Positions 26,474 to 35,274 of a stretch of 64,000 nt of DNA are shown in pieces. How positions within the stretch are numbered: position 1 is the first letter of the stretch; each line of letters opens with the position of its first letter. This DNA is from Deltaproteobacteria bacterium. Its GTDB lineage: Bacteria; Desulfobacterota; GWC2-55-46. A model generated the notes under the pieces. That model ran no database searches. It was given only the letters and a program-made list of their open reading frames with translations, and had not been told where the DNA came from. The DNA lies in contig JACRET010000009.1 in the NCBI GenBank assembly GCA_016218105.1, forward strand, positions 1-64,000, in the 5' to 3' direction. Position numbers and translations under genes: made by a program.

Positions 26474-26770
26474 ATGCCTATCAGCATGCCTAAAATACTT
26501 AGCTGTACAGTCCTTGAGTGCGCATATAACATAAACAGTGAGTGCCACACCATGGCGATTACGGTAGGGGATGAAAATCACGCCGCATGCGACACGTATT
26601 ACAGAAAGGGCAATAAAGGCGGTGCAGCGGACCTGATCGGCGGGGTCGGCGCGTGCAAGGTCGACCTTTGTAAATTCAACAGGTCATTTGAGTGCACGGC
26701 GTCAGGGATAAACGTCGCCCCTCACGGCGGGCACGCGGACTGCAAGACGTTTTCACCTGTATCAAGGTAA
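26474..26770 (+). CDS. DUF1540 cysteine-rich protein (two repeats)
   Basis: The 98-residue protein holds two copies of the DUF1540 pattern. The first is around LSCTVLECAYNINSECHTMAI...HAACDTYY, the second around GACKVDLCKFNRSFECTASGI...HADCKTF. Each unit keeps four cysteines and a histidine, which suggests metal binding. The function of DUF1540 is unknown; small proteins of this type occur in spore formers and anaerobes. The strong promoter, strong ribosome-binding site and strong terminator suggest high expression. No neighbour on the same strand belongs to its transcript. Confidence 0.88.
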   Translation: MPISMPKILSCTVLECAYNINSECHTMAITVGDENHAACDTYYRKGNKGGAADLIGGVGACKVDLCKFNRSFECTASGINVAPHGGHADCKTFSPVSR

Positions 26771-26809
26771 CCGGGTGGAGCGGCCTATCCCCCTGAAATT
26801 ATGGATAAG

Positions 26810-26850
26810 TTTGCCGTATACACCTTAAGTGTATACGGCAAATCTTTTTT
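26810..26850 (+). terminator. Rho-independent terminator after DUF1540 gene
   Basis: A 14-bp perfect stem (TTTGCCGTATACAC and its complement) with a 5-base loop is followed by TCTTTTTT. Confidence 0.93.
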
Positions 26851-26883
26851 GACAAGGCCCCATGAATAGTATAGATTTAGCCC

Positions 26884-27672
26884 ATGGACAGGATAATCAC
26901 GCTCACTACGGACTTCGGGCTCAAAGACCCCTATCAGGGCGCGATGAAAGGGGCCATCCTTTCAATAAACCCCAAGGCCTCCATCATTGATATCACCCAC
27001 CTCATATCTCCTGGAAACATCATGGAAGGCGCGTTCATCCTTCTTGAGGCATATAGCTTCTTCCCTGTAAATACCATTCATGTGGGGGTGGTCGATCCGG
27101 GTGTTGGAGGGGAGAGGAAGCCTCTACTCATCGAGACAGAAAAGTATGTCTTTGTCGGCCCTGACAACGGGCTTTTCAGCCTGATCGCGAGGAACGAGAG
27201 GGTTAAACGCGTAATACACCTTACGGAGAGCAGATATTTTCTGAGCGAGATAAGCAGCACCTTTCACGGCAGGGACATATTCGGCCCTGTCGCCGCCCAC
27301 CTGAGCCTCGATGTTACTCCACCGCTTTTTGGAAAAGAGATCAAAAAAGCGAACGAGATAGACCTTCCGCATCCGGAGAAGAAAGGCGGCGCCATTACGG
27401 GCGAGGTCGTCTATGTCGATTCTTTCGGCAACCTGATTACCAACATTACCGGAGACGATATCCTCGAATTGGGCCGTGATATAGAGGTAGGGATTAATGG
27501 GCACGGCGTCAAGGGCCTCAAGAGGACTTACAGCGACGGGCCTGTCGGCGAGGCCGTCAGCGTCATAAGCAGCGGGGGCCTTCTTGAGATAGCGGTAAAC
27601 TCCGGCGCGGCCTCAGAACGTCTAAAGGCATCCGTCGGGGATAAGGTCACCGTGGGGACTGGCGTAAGATGA
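26884..27672 (+). CDS. SAM hydroxide adenosyltransferase (DUF62)
   Basis: Proteins of this family hydrolyse S-adenosylmethionine to adenosine and methionine using water or hydroxide; they are related to fluorinases. The 262-residue protein shows the expected N-terminus ITLTTDFGLKDPYQGAMKG and also IDITHLISPGN, GVVDPGVGG and FVGPDNGLFS. The C-terminal domain contains DSFGNLITNI. It overlaps the following dtd gene by 4 bp (ATGA), so the two are translationally coupled. No signal peptide is present, so it acts in the cytoplasm. The biological purpose of SAM hydrolysis is unclear in most hosts. Confidence 0.92.
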   Translation: MDRIITLTTDFGLKDPYQGAMKGAILSINPKASIIDITHLISPGNIMEGAFILLEAYSFFPVNTIHVGVVDPGVGGERKPLLIETEKYVFVGPDNGLFSLIARNERVKRVIHLTESRYFLSEISSTFHGRDIFGPVAAHLSLDVTPPLFGKEIKKANEIDLPHPEKKGGAITGEVVYVDSFGNLITNITGDDILELGRDIEVGINGHGVKGLKRTYSDGPVGEAVSVISSGGLLEIAVNSGAASERLKASVGDKVTVGTGVR

Positions 27673-28118
27673 GGGCTGTAATCCAGAGGGTGAAAAGCGC
27701 GGGAGTAAAGACAGGCGGCAATACAATCGGCTCAATCGGCAAGGGCTTGCTTATTTATATAGGGGTCGAGAGAAACGACGGAGAAGGTGATCTAGAATAC
27801 ATTTCGTCCAAGATACAGGCCCTCCGGATCTTTGAAGATGAGAAAGGTCGGATGAACCTTGACATAAGCGAGGCAGGGGGAGAGATCCTCCTCGTCTCGC
27901 AGTTTACGCTCCTTGCCGACTGCAGGAGCGGAAAGAGGCCTTCATTTGATATGGCGGAGGGGCCGGTAGCCGCTAAAGGGCTTATCGATTCGATGGAAAG
28001 GATCTTACGGGAAGGCGGACTTAATGTGGAGACAGGGGAGTTCAAGGCCCACATGGAAGTAGAGAGCAATAACGACGGGCCAGTCACGATACTCATCGAT
28101 AGCAGGAAGAGATTTTAA
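27669..28118 (+). CDS. dtd: D-aminoacyl-tRNA deacylase
   Basis: Dtd removes D-amino acids, and glycine from tRNA-Ala, that have been wrongly attached to tRNA. The 149-residue length is standard. The start MRAVIQRVKSAGVK and the two active-site signatures LLVSQFTLLAD and the C-terminal NNDGPVTILIDS are present. Its ATG overlaps the stop of the SAM hydrolase gene, forming a two-gene operon. It is convergent with the YkvA-like gene 99 bp downstream. Confidence 0.95.
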   Translation: MRAVIQRVKSAGVKTGGNTIGSIGKGLLIYIGVERNDGEGDLEYISSKIQALRIFEDEKGRMNLDISEAGGEILLVSQFTLLADCRSGKRPSFDMAEGPVAAKGLIDSMERILREGGLNVETGEFKAHMEVESNNDGPVTILIDSRKRF

Positions 28119-28217
28119 ATGGAGGGTGAAGGATGCCGGTTGTGACTGTAAGGGTTGCGAAAGGCGTACCATGTAGTTTGGGAAGAAAGGCTTGAATCGG
28201 ATTTAAAAGCAGTCTGT

Positions 28218-28505
28218 CTAAACCTCTTCCGCCCGGCGTTCACAGTCTTTATAGACCTCTGCGGGCACGAGCCTGATAGCCAGGAACAAGAGCAGCGGCA
28301 CGATCACTGCGTCATCGAGGTGCCCCAACACAGGTATGAAATCAGGGATTATGTCGAAGGGCATGAGGGTATAGCCGATGGCTATCATGAGGAGGGCCTT
28401 CGCGGCCCTTGGCGTTCTCTCGTCCTTCAGCACAAGCCTGTAGACTTTCAGTTTTTTCTTTATGCCCTTTACATTTTTTATTATAGTCTTTAGTTTCCTG
28501 AGCAT
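28218..28505 (-). CDS. YkvA/DUF1232 small membrane protein
   Basis: The 95-residue protein has the DUF1232 core: LVLKDERTPRAAKALLMIAIGYTLMPFDIIPDFIPVLGHLDDAVIVPLLLFLA. The PxDxIPDxIPxxGxxDD motif is exact. Two hydrophobic segments suggest membrane attachment. The family function is unknown. It is monocistronic and convergent with dtd. Confidence 0.9.
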   Translation of the reverse strand: MLRKLKTIIKNVKGIKKKLKVYRLVLKDERTPRAAKALLMIAIGYTLMPFDIIPDFIPVLGHLDDAVIVPLLLFLAIRLVPAEVYKDCERRAEEV

Positions 28506-28760
28506 CGGCCGTCACCTTTTTTGATTTTACCACGCCTCCTTTCCCTGCTCCATCTTATTATTTTTGCCCCTTTAAGCCCGATTGCATTTGGGTGCCCATT
28601 TGACAGACGTATCTTCCGAATGATATCTTTGCCTCATGCCATTGCTTTTTAGAGATTGCTTCGTTTGTCGCAATGACTTGGTTTTTGCATTACCCAACCA
28701 CAAGGGCGTAGGATTTTTGAGTGATACCCCATTGGGGGTTTATCACGAAGGGTTTTCAGG
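28506..28760. repeat. Intergenic region with short interspersed palindrome
   Basis: The sequence AGATTGCTTCG...CGCAATGAC at about 28652-28676 also occurs beside the repeat C copies (about 21632-21662, and reversed about 37460-37485). Otherwise no gene or clear promoter is visible before the PfkB gene. Confidence 0.5.
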
Positions 28761-29642
28761 ATGAAAGTAGCCGGGCTCGGGCAATGCTCCCTTGATTATA
28801 TATCCATAGTCAGGGACTATCCGAAGGAGAACACAAAAGAGGAGATACTTGACCTTACGGTGCAGGGGGGCGGACCTGTAGCTACAGCCCTTGTGTCTCT
28901 TGGCAGGCTGGGGGTTAAGACTTCCTTCGCCGGAGTCGTGTCGGATGACAGGGCCGGAGCAGAGATTAAAAAAGGCCTTAAGGAAGAGGGTGTCGATATC
29001 CGCGGGCTTAAGGTCAGAAAAGGCGGTAAGTCCCAGACTGCCGTCATCGTCGTGAATAAGAAAAGCGGCTCGCGCACCATCCTCTGGCAGAGGCCGACAG
29101 TGAAGGCCTTGCAAAAAGATGAGGTCAACGAGGCTTTTATCAAGGGCAAGGATTTTCTTCTGCTAGACGGCCTGATGAAAGACGCTTCGATCAAGGCCGC
29201 GAAGATCGCAAAAAAATCAGGGGTCCCGGTCATGCTCGACGCAGGAAGGGTCAGGCCGGGGATGATCGAGTTGATAGAACTTTCGGATTATGTCGTGGGC
29301 TCGGAGGAGTTCGCCAAGGGGCTTAAACTCCCGCCCAAAGACGCGCTCCTGAAGCTCTCAGCCGCCGGAAAAACTGTTACCATCACCCTTGGCGAGCGCG
29401 GCAATATTACCTCACAGAACGGGATCATATTCAATCAGCGCGCCTTCAAGGTCAAGGCCGTGGATACCACCGGCGCGGGTGATGTTTTTCACGGCGGATA
29501 TATCTACGGCCTCCTTAATGGCTGGGATATAAAGAAGACGGTTGAGTTCGCCTCTGCTTTTGCGGCGCTTAAATGCCTTAAGCCCGGCGGCAGGGCGGGC
29601 ATCCCCACTCTAAGCGAAACACTGCGCGCCGTCCGGCGTTGA
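28761..29642 (+). CDS. PfkB-family sugar/nucleoside kinase
   Basis: The 293-residue protein belongs to the ribokinase/PfkB family and phosphorylates a sugar or nucleoside with ATP. The N-terminal GGGPVATALVSLGRLG glycine-rich signature and the C-terminal DTTGAGDVFHGGYIYGLL anion-hole/catalytic aspartate signature are intact. The substrate cannot be read from sequence. Start ATG 28761 follows a modest GAAGG. It is followed after 137 bp by the flavoprotein gene; the two may or may not be co-transcribed. Confidence 0.9.
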   Translation: MKVAGLGQCSLDYISIVRDYPKENTKEEILDLTVQGGGPVATALVSLGRLGVKTSFAGVVSDDRAGAEIKKGLKEEGVDIRGLKVRKGGKSQTAVIVVNKKSGSRTILWQRPTVKALQKDEVNEAFIKGKDFLLLDGLMKDASIKAAKIAKKSGVPVMLDAGRVRPGMIELIELSDYVVGSEEFAKGLKLPPKDALLKLSAAGKTVTITLGERGNITSQNGIIFNQRAFKVKAVDTTGAGDVFHGGYIYGLLNGWDIKKTVEFASAFAALKCLKPGGRAGIPTLSETLRAVRR

Positions 29643-29779
29643 ACCGGGTGCGTTAGCAAATCCTTCCCAAATTTACTTTTTGCCTCTTTATCACCTCATG
29701 AGCGCAGTCACACAGGCTTGATAGACCGTCAGCAAGGGGTTTACATATATGGTAAACTCGGTTTAAGGATACCGCGGTC

Positions 29780-31222
29780 ATGAAAAGATACGACCTTATA
29801 ATAATCGGCGGCGGCGTTGCCGGACTGGTCTCCGCAAGCGGGGCGTCCCAGCTTGGCGCGCGTGTCGCCCTGATCGAGAAGCTGTCGTTGGGCGGAGACT
29901 GCCTTCGGGCAGGCTGCGTGCCGACCAAACGGCTTATTGAGTCCGCCAAAGTAGCCTCGGCCGTAAAAGGGGCCGGCAGGTTCGGGCTGAGGGTGAACGG
30001 CGCCAAAGTAGACTTTTCAGCTGTGATGGAGTCGATGAGGAAGGTTCAGGCGAAGATAGGTGAAAACGACGCCCCGGAACGCTTCAGGTCCATGGGGGTA
30101 GAGGTCGTCTTTGGCTCAGGACGATTCACAGACCCGCATACATTCGAGGTAAACGGGCAAAGGCTCTGGGGTAGAAGGTTTATCATCGCTACCGGCTCAA
30201 GCCCCCTTGATCCGGCGATGCTCTCGATACCCGGCTTGAAGGAGGCTGGCACGCTCAATAACGAATCGGCGCTTGAATTAGAGCGGCTCCCTCAATCGAT
30301 AATAATCCTTGGCGGGGGGCCGATAGGCGTAGAGTTCGGGCAGATATTCGCAAGGTTGGGCTCGAAGGTCACGATCATAGAAAGGCATGGGCAGCTATTG
30401 TCCAGAGAGGACAAAGAGCTTGCGGAAATGCTGGGTAAGGCCCTCGTAGCCGAGGGAATTGATATAGAGTTCGGCTTTGAGGTCAAAGAGGTTGTAAACG
30501 CAGGGGGCAAAAAAGCCGTTTACGGGCGGTCTTTGAAAGGAGACAAGGTATTCAGGGCCGAGGAAATAATGCTGGCGGCCGGGCGCACCCCGAACGTAGG
30601 GGGGCTGAATCTTGAGGCCGCCGGGGTCGAATACGACAAGAAAAAGGGGATAAAGGCGGACAAGGCCCTGAGGACGACGCAGAAGCATATATTTGCCTGC
30701 GGCGATGTCGCGGGCCCATACGCATTTACCCATGTAGCTGAATACCATGCGGGAATCGCGCTTGGTAACGCGCTCTTCCCAATCTTCATGAGAAAAGCGG
30801 ATTACAGGGTGGTGCCGTGGACTACCTTTTCAGACCCGGAGCTCGCCAGGGTAGGCCTTACTGAGGATGAGGCCCGGGCAAGGTTCGGGGAAGATTCGAT
30901 GCGAGTCTACAGATTTCCCTTTAAAAAGGTCGACCGGGCTGTTATAGAAGAAGAGCCTGAAGGTCTCATAAAGCTCGTCTGCGACACGAAAGGCAGGATA
31001 CTCGGCGCGCATATATTAGGGCCTGGCGCGGGAGAGCTCCTTCCGGAATACGTGCTCGCGATGAGAAAGAAAATACCTGTAAAGGAAATATCCAGGTCGA
31101 TACATGTGTACCCGACGGTCGCTCAAGGCCTTAAAAGGGCGGCTGACGAATATTACAGGGCGAAGCTCTTTACGGGATGGTTCCCTAAGATAGCAAGGTT
31201 TATCGTAAGGCGGGGCAGGTAG
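29780..31222 (+). CDS. Mercuric reductase/dihydrolipoamide dehydrogenase-like flavoprotein
   Basis: The 480-residue protein is a class I pyridine nucleotide-disulfide oxidoreductase. FAD binding is seen in LIIIGGGVAGLVSASGA. The redox pair is C41/C46 in GGDCLRAGCVPTK. The NAD(P) site is IILGGGPIGVEFGQIFARLG and the second FAD site is HIFACGDVAG. The C-terminal dimer domain keeps the catalytic histidine in IHVYPTVAQ. It lacks the C-terminal vicinal cysteines and N-terminal metal-binding domain of true MerA, so mercury reduction is unlikely. Such genes are often paired with a TVP38 membrane protein, as here with 5 bp spacing. The substrate is unknown. Confidence 0.88.
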   Translation: MKRYDLIIIGGGVAGLVSASGASQLGARVALIEKLSLGGDCLRAGCVPTKRLIESAKVASAVKGAGRFGLRVNGAKVDFSAVMESMRKVQAKIGENDAPERFRSMGVEVVFGSGRFTDPHTFEVNGQRLWGRRFIIATGSSPLDPAMLSIPGLKEAGTLNNESALELERLPQSIIILGGGPIGVEFGQIFARLGSKVTIIERHGQLLSREDKELAEMLGKALVAEGIDIEFGFEVKEVVNAGGKKAVYGRSLKGDKVFRAEEIMLAAGRTPNVGGLNLEAAGVEYDKKKGIKADKALRTTQKHIFACGDVAGPYAFTHVAEYHAGIALGNALFPIFMRKADYRVVPWTTFSDPELARVGLTEDEARARFGEDSMRVYRFPFKKVDRAVIEEEPEGLIKLVCDTKGRILGAHILGPGAGELLPEYVLAMRKKIPVKEISRSIHVYPTVAQGLKRAADEYYRAKLFTGWFPKIARFIVRRGR

Positions 31223-31227
31223 AAACA

Positions 31228-31887
31228 ATGCGCGGTAACCTGAAATTCATAATCTTTATATTGTTGATAATAGCCGCGGCCGTTTCAGTCAGGGTATTCG
31301 GCCTTACGGATTACCTTGACAGGGAGCGTTTAAGGCTCTGGGTGGAATCGTTCGGCTTATGGGGGCCGATAGTTTACATATTGATATACTCCGTGGGGCC
31401 GAGCCTCATGATGCCGGGGCTTCCGATAACCGTAATAGGCGGCGTCCTCTTCGGGCCGGTTTGGGGGAGCATATATGTGCTTCTGGGCGCGACGATCGGA
31501 GCGGGTATCGCCTTTCTCATAGCCCGGTATATGGGGAGGGGCTGGGTAGAGACTATAGTAAAAGAGAGCAGATTCAGGGAGCTTGATAAAAAGGTCGAAG
31601 CCCATGGCTGGAAGATAGTGGCCTTTACGAGGCTTATCCCCTTGTTTCCATATAACTTCCTGAATTACGCCTTCGGCCTGACCAGGGTCAGGTTCCTCGA
31701 TTATCTCCTCGCCACCTTCATATTCATGATACCGGGGGTGGTCGCCTACGTAGTATTCTCAAGCTCGATACTCGACCTCCTGAAGGGGGTTCTTTCAAGG
31801 CAACTCATAATCGGACTGATACTGGTCGCGATAGTCGCTATTATCCCCTTTATCTATAAAAAGATGAGGAAGGGCGAGAGGCCTTGA
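31228..31887 (+). CDS. TVP38/TMEM64 (DedA-like) membrane protein
   Basis: The 219-residue inner-membrane protein has the VTT/SNARE-associated domain: GPIVYILIYSVGPSLMMPGLPITVIGGVLFGPVWG near residues 47-80, the reentrant-loop segment FTRLIPLFPYNFLNYAFGLTRV, and further helices. Members of this superfamily move or scramble lipids or small solutes. It lies 5 bp after the flavoprotein gene, so the two are one operon and likely work together. Pairs and fusions of these two proteins are known in other bacteria, though their joint task is not established. Confidence 0.9.
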   Translation: MRGNLKFIIFILLIIAAAVSVRVFGLTDYLDRERLRLWVESFGLWGPIVYILIYSVGPSLMMPGLPITVIGGVLFGPVWGSIYVLLGATIGAGIAFLIARYMGRGWVETIVKESRFRELDKKVEAHGWKIVAFTRLIPLFPYNFLNYAFGLTRVRFLDYLLATFIFMIPGVVAYVVFSSSILDLLKGVLSRQLIIGLILVAIVAIIPFIYKKMRKGERP

Positions 31888-32195
31888 TTACCGTTCCGGT
31901 TTAATCGGGTGCTCTCGGCGGAAATCCCGCCCTTTTAAGGGCGGGTCAAAGCCTGATTTTCCAAATCTGGTTTAAACTGCCTTTTTTGGGGAGTTGTCAG
32001 CGGCTGCGTGAAAATTAAAGTTATTGAACAAACCCCGTATTTTAAGTTAAAATCCGTTGAGCCCTATGTTTATGCGGGTACTGAGATGCAAGTCCGGTCA
32101 AACCTCTCTTATTGAATTTCATGCGGCAGGGTACAGGAAAACCCTGCTCTTTTTTTTGGATTTTGAGTCAGCACATCATCTGTAGCGGATTGGGA
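31888..32195. other. Leader region of response-regulator gene
   Basis: The palindrome CCCGCCCTTTTAAGGGCGGG at about 31927-31946 is a second copy of the one near 24719. The stretch 32045-32118 (CCGTTGAGCCC ... TGCAAGTCCGGTC) is structured-looking but I cannot match it to a known riboswitch class. A terminator follows at 32126-32157. Confidence 0.4.
32126..32157 (+). terminator. Intrinsic terminator 38 bp before response-regulator start
   Basis: The stem GCAGGGT/ACCCTGC with an 8-base loop is followed by TCTTTTTTTT. It may end the TVP38 transcript or act as an attenuator for the downstream regulator. Confidence 0.8.
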
Positions 32196-33275
32196 ATGGA
32201 CGAGCGTAAGAGGAACATCTTTATAGTCGATGACGAAGAGCCCATACGGAAGGTGCTCAATACCCATTTGACCAAAGAGGGGTTCAACGTCATACAGACT
32301 CAGGGCGGCAACGGCGTCTTCGAGACCCTCACGCAGAACACCTTCGACCTGGTAATAAGCGATATCAGGATGCCCGAGGTAGACGGCATCAGGGTGCTCG
32401 AGTTCGTAAAGGCGAACTTCGATACCGTCCCCGTAGTGATGCTTACGGGGCTTACGGATATATCCATAGCCATAGATGTGATGAAGAAGGGCGCGTTTGA
32501 TTTTTTAATGAAGCCCGTTAAAAAAGACGAGCTGATGGCCGTTGTGCATAAGGCGCTCTTGACCAGGGACCTCCTGGAGAGGAATAAGGAGCTGGAGGTT
32601 GAGAACAAGGAGTATCAGCTCTTCCTTGAGCAGAAGGTCAGGGAACGGACCAAGGAGCTTAATTCGAAGGCTATGGAGCTTCAGAGGGCATACGGCGTCC
32701 TTAAGTCCATGAACATCCAATTCGTAAATGTCCTTGCGGAAACCATTGAAGCGAAAGACCGCCACACAAGGGGCCATTGTAACCGGATGCGGTATCTTTG
32801 CGTGGAGCTTGGGAGGCAAGCCGGGTTATCCCCCGAGGACCTTGAAACGCTTGAATACGCATCCCTCCTCCATGACCTGGGCAAAATCGGCATCAATGAG
32901 GCTGTGCTCAATAAGGAAGGCCCGCTTACCGGAGACGAGTGCACGCACATCAAGGCCCATACCGAGATCGGCGAAAAGATACTTATCGGGATACCTCTGA
33001 TGGAGCAGGTCGCGAAAATAATAGTAGCCCACCACGAGAACTTTGACGGCACCGGATATCCGAGGAACCTGAAAGGCGATGATATACCGTTCTGCTCAAG
33101 GATAATAGCGGTCGCCGATATCTATGACGCCATGAGCTCAGACCGCCCGTACAGAAAAGGCCTTCCGCTGGAGGCCGTCATTGAAGAGATGCGCCGGGTC
33201 TCGGGCACCCAGCTTGACCCGGAACTGGTAGGTATATTCATTGAAAAAAAAGTTTATCTCTTTAATAAGAACTGA
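32196..33275 (+). CDS. Response regulator with HD-GYP output (RpfG-like)
   Basis: The 359-residue protein joins an N-terminal receiver domain to a c-di-GMP phosphodiesterase domain. The phosphoacceptor is D56 in LVISDIRMPEVDG, with acidic residues in VDDEE and the conserved lysine in LMKPVKKDEL. A coiled linker (about 125-175) leads to the HD-GYP domain with LLHDLGKIGI and HHENFDGTGYP. The frame opens at 32112, but that start lies upstream of an intrinsic terminator. ATG 32196 gives the normal receiver start (MDERKRNIFIVDDEEP). The haem-containing sensor kinase 148 bp downstream is the probable partner. Confidence 0.9.
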   Translation: MDERKRNIFIVDDEEPIRKVLNTHLTKEGFNVIQTQGGNGVFETLTQNTFDLVISDIRMPEVDGIRVLEFVKANFDTVPVVMLTGLTDISIAIDVMKKGAFDFLMKPVKKDELMAVVHKALLTRDLLERNKELEVENKEYQLFLEQKVRERTKELNSKAMELQRAYGVLKSMNIQFVNVLAETIEAKDRHTRGHCNRMRYLCVELGRQAGLSPEDLETLEYASLLHDLGKIGINEAVLNKEGPLTGDECTHIKAHTEIGEKILIGIPLMEQVAKIIVAHHENFDGTGYPRNLKGDDIPFCSRIIAVADIYDAMSSDRPYRKGLPLEAVIEEMRRVSGTQLDPELVGIFIEKKVYLFNKN

Positions 33276-33423
33276 CCTTGCCGCAGCGCCCTTATCCCCA
33301 AAAGGAGAGCCTGGAAGCGTATGGGCAAACATCATCCTCAAACCCTCAAGGCCATAAATCCTTTAAAGAATCCCGCCTTTTTTCCGATAGGGATTAATGA
33401 GCTGAAAAAACGGTGCGCCTGCC

Positions 33424-35181
33424 ATGAATAAGTTTCGTTCGATGCTTAATTACCTGGTTATCGCCATCATGGCCTTCATGATAGCGATAGTAGCGCTCTT
33501 TGTTTATACAAGCATCCATCTGAAAAACAAGGTCATCTTCAGGACCGTCCAGCAGACGGAGCTCGTATCCGAGCTGATAGCGCGCTCAGCGGTGGATATC
33601 ATGAGCGGCGGTCACGGCGGCGGCAATTATTCGATGATCCTGGCGAATAGCAACCAGATAGGCGTAGATTACATAGGCATATTCAGGTTGAGCGGAGATG
33701 AAGCCACGTTCGGCGAGACCGGCCCCAAATATATCTACAGGAAAGACAGGATAGGATCGAATGAAAAAGATACATTCCTTAAATCCATAGAGACGCTCAA
33801 TTCAAGCGGGTTCTTTGACAGTGAGGTGTCGACTTATTCCAGATATGTGCCGCTTAAGGCCGAAGGGCCGTGCCTGGAGTGCCACACGAATGAGGGAGAG
33901 GTACTGGGGGTACTTAAACTCAGGCTCTCCACGGAGAGCGATTTTGAGCTGCTGAATTATATGAAGAGGCTGATATGGGCGATCGGGCTCATAATCTGCC
34001 TGCCCGTGGGAGCGCTCTTCATGGCGGGCCTCGTGATAAGGGATAAGAACAGGATATACGCAAAGCTCGAAGAGAGCAACTCGAATCTGAGAAGGACATA
34101 TAATGACCTTCACGATACCGAGTATTATCTTCAAATGATCCTCGACAATTCAAGGGTCATTATAGTAACCACCGACACGGAAGGCCGCATAGTAAAATTC
34201 AATAAGGAGGCGGAAGCGCTCCTTGAATACAAAAAAGAAGAGGTCGTGGGCAAGGATGTCCTGATGCTTTATGAGAATTCCAGGCAGCGCTCCGATCTCA
34301 TGAACAGGGGGCAGTCGGTAAACGACGGCGTATGGGAAGTCAGGAACAGGGATGTGCGCTTCCGCTCAAAGTCCGGGAAGATCTTTCATATAAGCCTTAC
34401 GCTCTCGACCATGATAAACGACAGCGGAAAGATCATCGGAACGGTCGGCATCGGAAAAGACGTATCGGAGCAGAAGATGCTCCAGTTCAAGATACTCCAG
34501 TCGGAAAAACTGGCAGGCATAGGAACTCTCGCCTCCGGCATAGCCCACGAGATAAATAATCCCCTTGCGGGGATACTGGGCATGGCGGAAGCGGTACTGG
34601 AAGAAGATGACCTTGATATAATAAGGTCGCATACAAAAGATATCATCCAGTACACGATAAACGCCCGGGATATAGTCAGGGAGCTTTCCATCTATTCGCG
34701 CTCGGCGCAGAATATGGCGGAAGCCACAGTGGACATAGCTGCCGTAATAGACAATTCGGTAAAGATGGCCAGGCATTCGGCGTCCTTTTCCGGCATAGAG
34801 CTGATCTCCGATCTCCACAGGGAATGCGTAATAAACGCCAACCCCGTGGAGCTTCAGCAGGTATTCGTAAACCTTATCGTAAACGCCATACACGCGATGG
34901 AGGACAGGGGCACGCTTACGCTTCGGTGCTGGAGGGAAGGCAGCTTCATAAAGGCAAAAGTCTCTGATACGGGTCAGGGCATTTCAGAGAAGAATTTGAG
35001 CCAGATATACGACCCGTTCTTTACGACAAAGCCGGTAGGCATGGGAACGGGGCTGGGGTTGTATGTGGTCTACAGGATAGTGACCAAGTACGGCGGAGCG
35101 ATAGACGTAGAGAGCAAGGCAGACATAGGCACCGCGTTTACCCTGAGGTTCCCGGCCGCCGGCGGCGAGGCTATAGGGTAG
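33424..35181 (+). CDS. Sensor histidine kinase with periplasmic c-haem domain
   Basis: The 585-residue kinase has membrane helices at about 9-31 and 184-206. The periplasmic domain between them carries a haem c attachment motif, C150-L-E-C153-H154, in a DUF3365/Tll0287-like context (YVPLKAEGPCLECHTNEGEVLGVLKL). A PAS domain (about 235-350), HisKA with H375 in ASGIAHEINNPLAG, and an ATPase domain (DTGQGISEKN ... GTGLGLYVVYRIV) follow. I infer sensing of redox state or a haem ligand such as NO or CO outside the membrane. The likely output is the HD-GYP regulator upstream. The downstream porin and phosphate-binding-like protein follow within 111 bp. Confidence 0.9.
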   Translation: MNKFRSMLNYLVIAIMAFMIAIVALFVYTSIHLKNKVIFRTVQQTELVSELIARSAVDIMSGGHGGGNYSMILANSNQIGVDYIGIFRLSGDEATFGETGPKYIYRKDRIGSNEKDTFLKSIETLNSSGFFDSEVSTYSRYVPLKAEGPCLECHTNEGEVLGVLKLRLSTESDFELLNYMKRLIWAIGLIICLPVGALFMAGLVIRDKNRIYAKLEESNSNLRRTYNDLHDTEYYLQMILDNSRVIIVTTDTEGRIVKFNKEAEALLEYKKEEVVGKDVLMLYENSRQRSDLMNRGQSVNDGVWEVRNRDVRFRSKSGKIFHISLTLSTMINDSGKIIGTVGIGKDVSEQKMLQFKILQSEKLAGIGTLASGIAHEINNPLAGILGMAEAVLEEDDLDIIRSHTKDIIQYTINARDIVRELSIYSRSAQNMAEATVDIAAVIDNSVKMARHSASFSGIELISDLHRECVINANPVELQQVFVNLIVNAIHAMEDRGTLTLRCWREGSFIKAKVSDTGQGISEKNLSQIYDPFFTTKPVGMGTGLGLYVVYRIVTKYGGAIDVESKADIGTAFTLRFPAAGGEAIG

Positions 35182-35199
35182 TTTTTTCATAAGGTTATT

Positions 35200-35274
35200 A
35201 TTGAAGCTCCCCGCGGAATCCGCGGGGAATCTTCGATATGTAAGGAAATAATTTCTATGCGCTCGCTATGCATA
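35200..35274 (-). repeat. Repeat B (reverse) immediately upstream of porin gene
   Basis: A repeat B with shortened centre fills the gap between the kinase stop and the porin ribosome-binding site. It starts ATTGAAGCTCC, contains the CCCCGCGGAATCCGCGGGG hairpin and ends GCTATGCATA. The porin Shine-Dalgarno AAGGAGGGG begins 5 bases after it. Confidence 0.85.

Noticed and set aside
29780-31222. Mercuric reductase (merA) and mercury resistance
   Set aside because: The C-terminal cysteine pair, the N-terminal metal-binding domain and other mer genes are absent.
32045-32118. c-di-GMP (GEMM) or cobalamin riboswitch
   Set aside because: A few strings look similar (TGCAAGTCCGG), but the conserved cores of these classes are not present; it is kept only as an unassigned leader.
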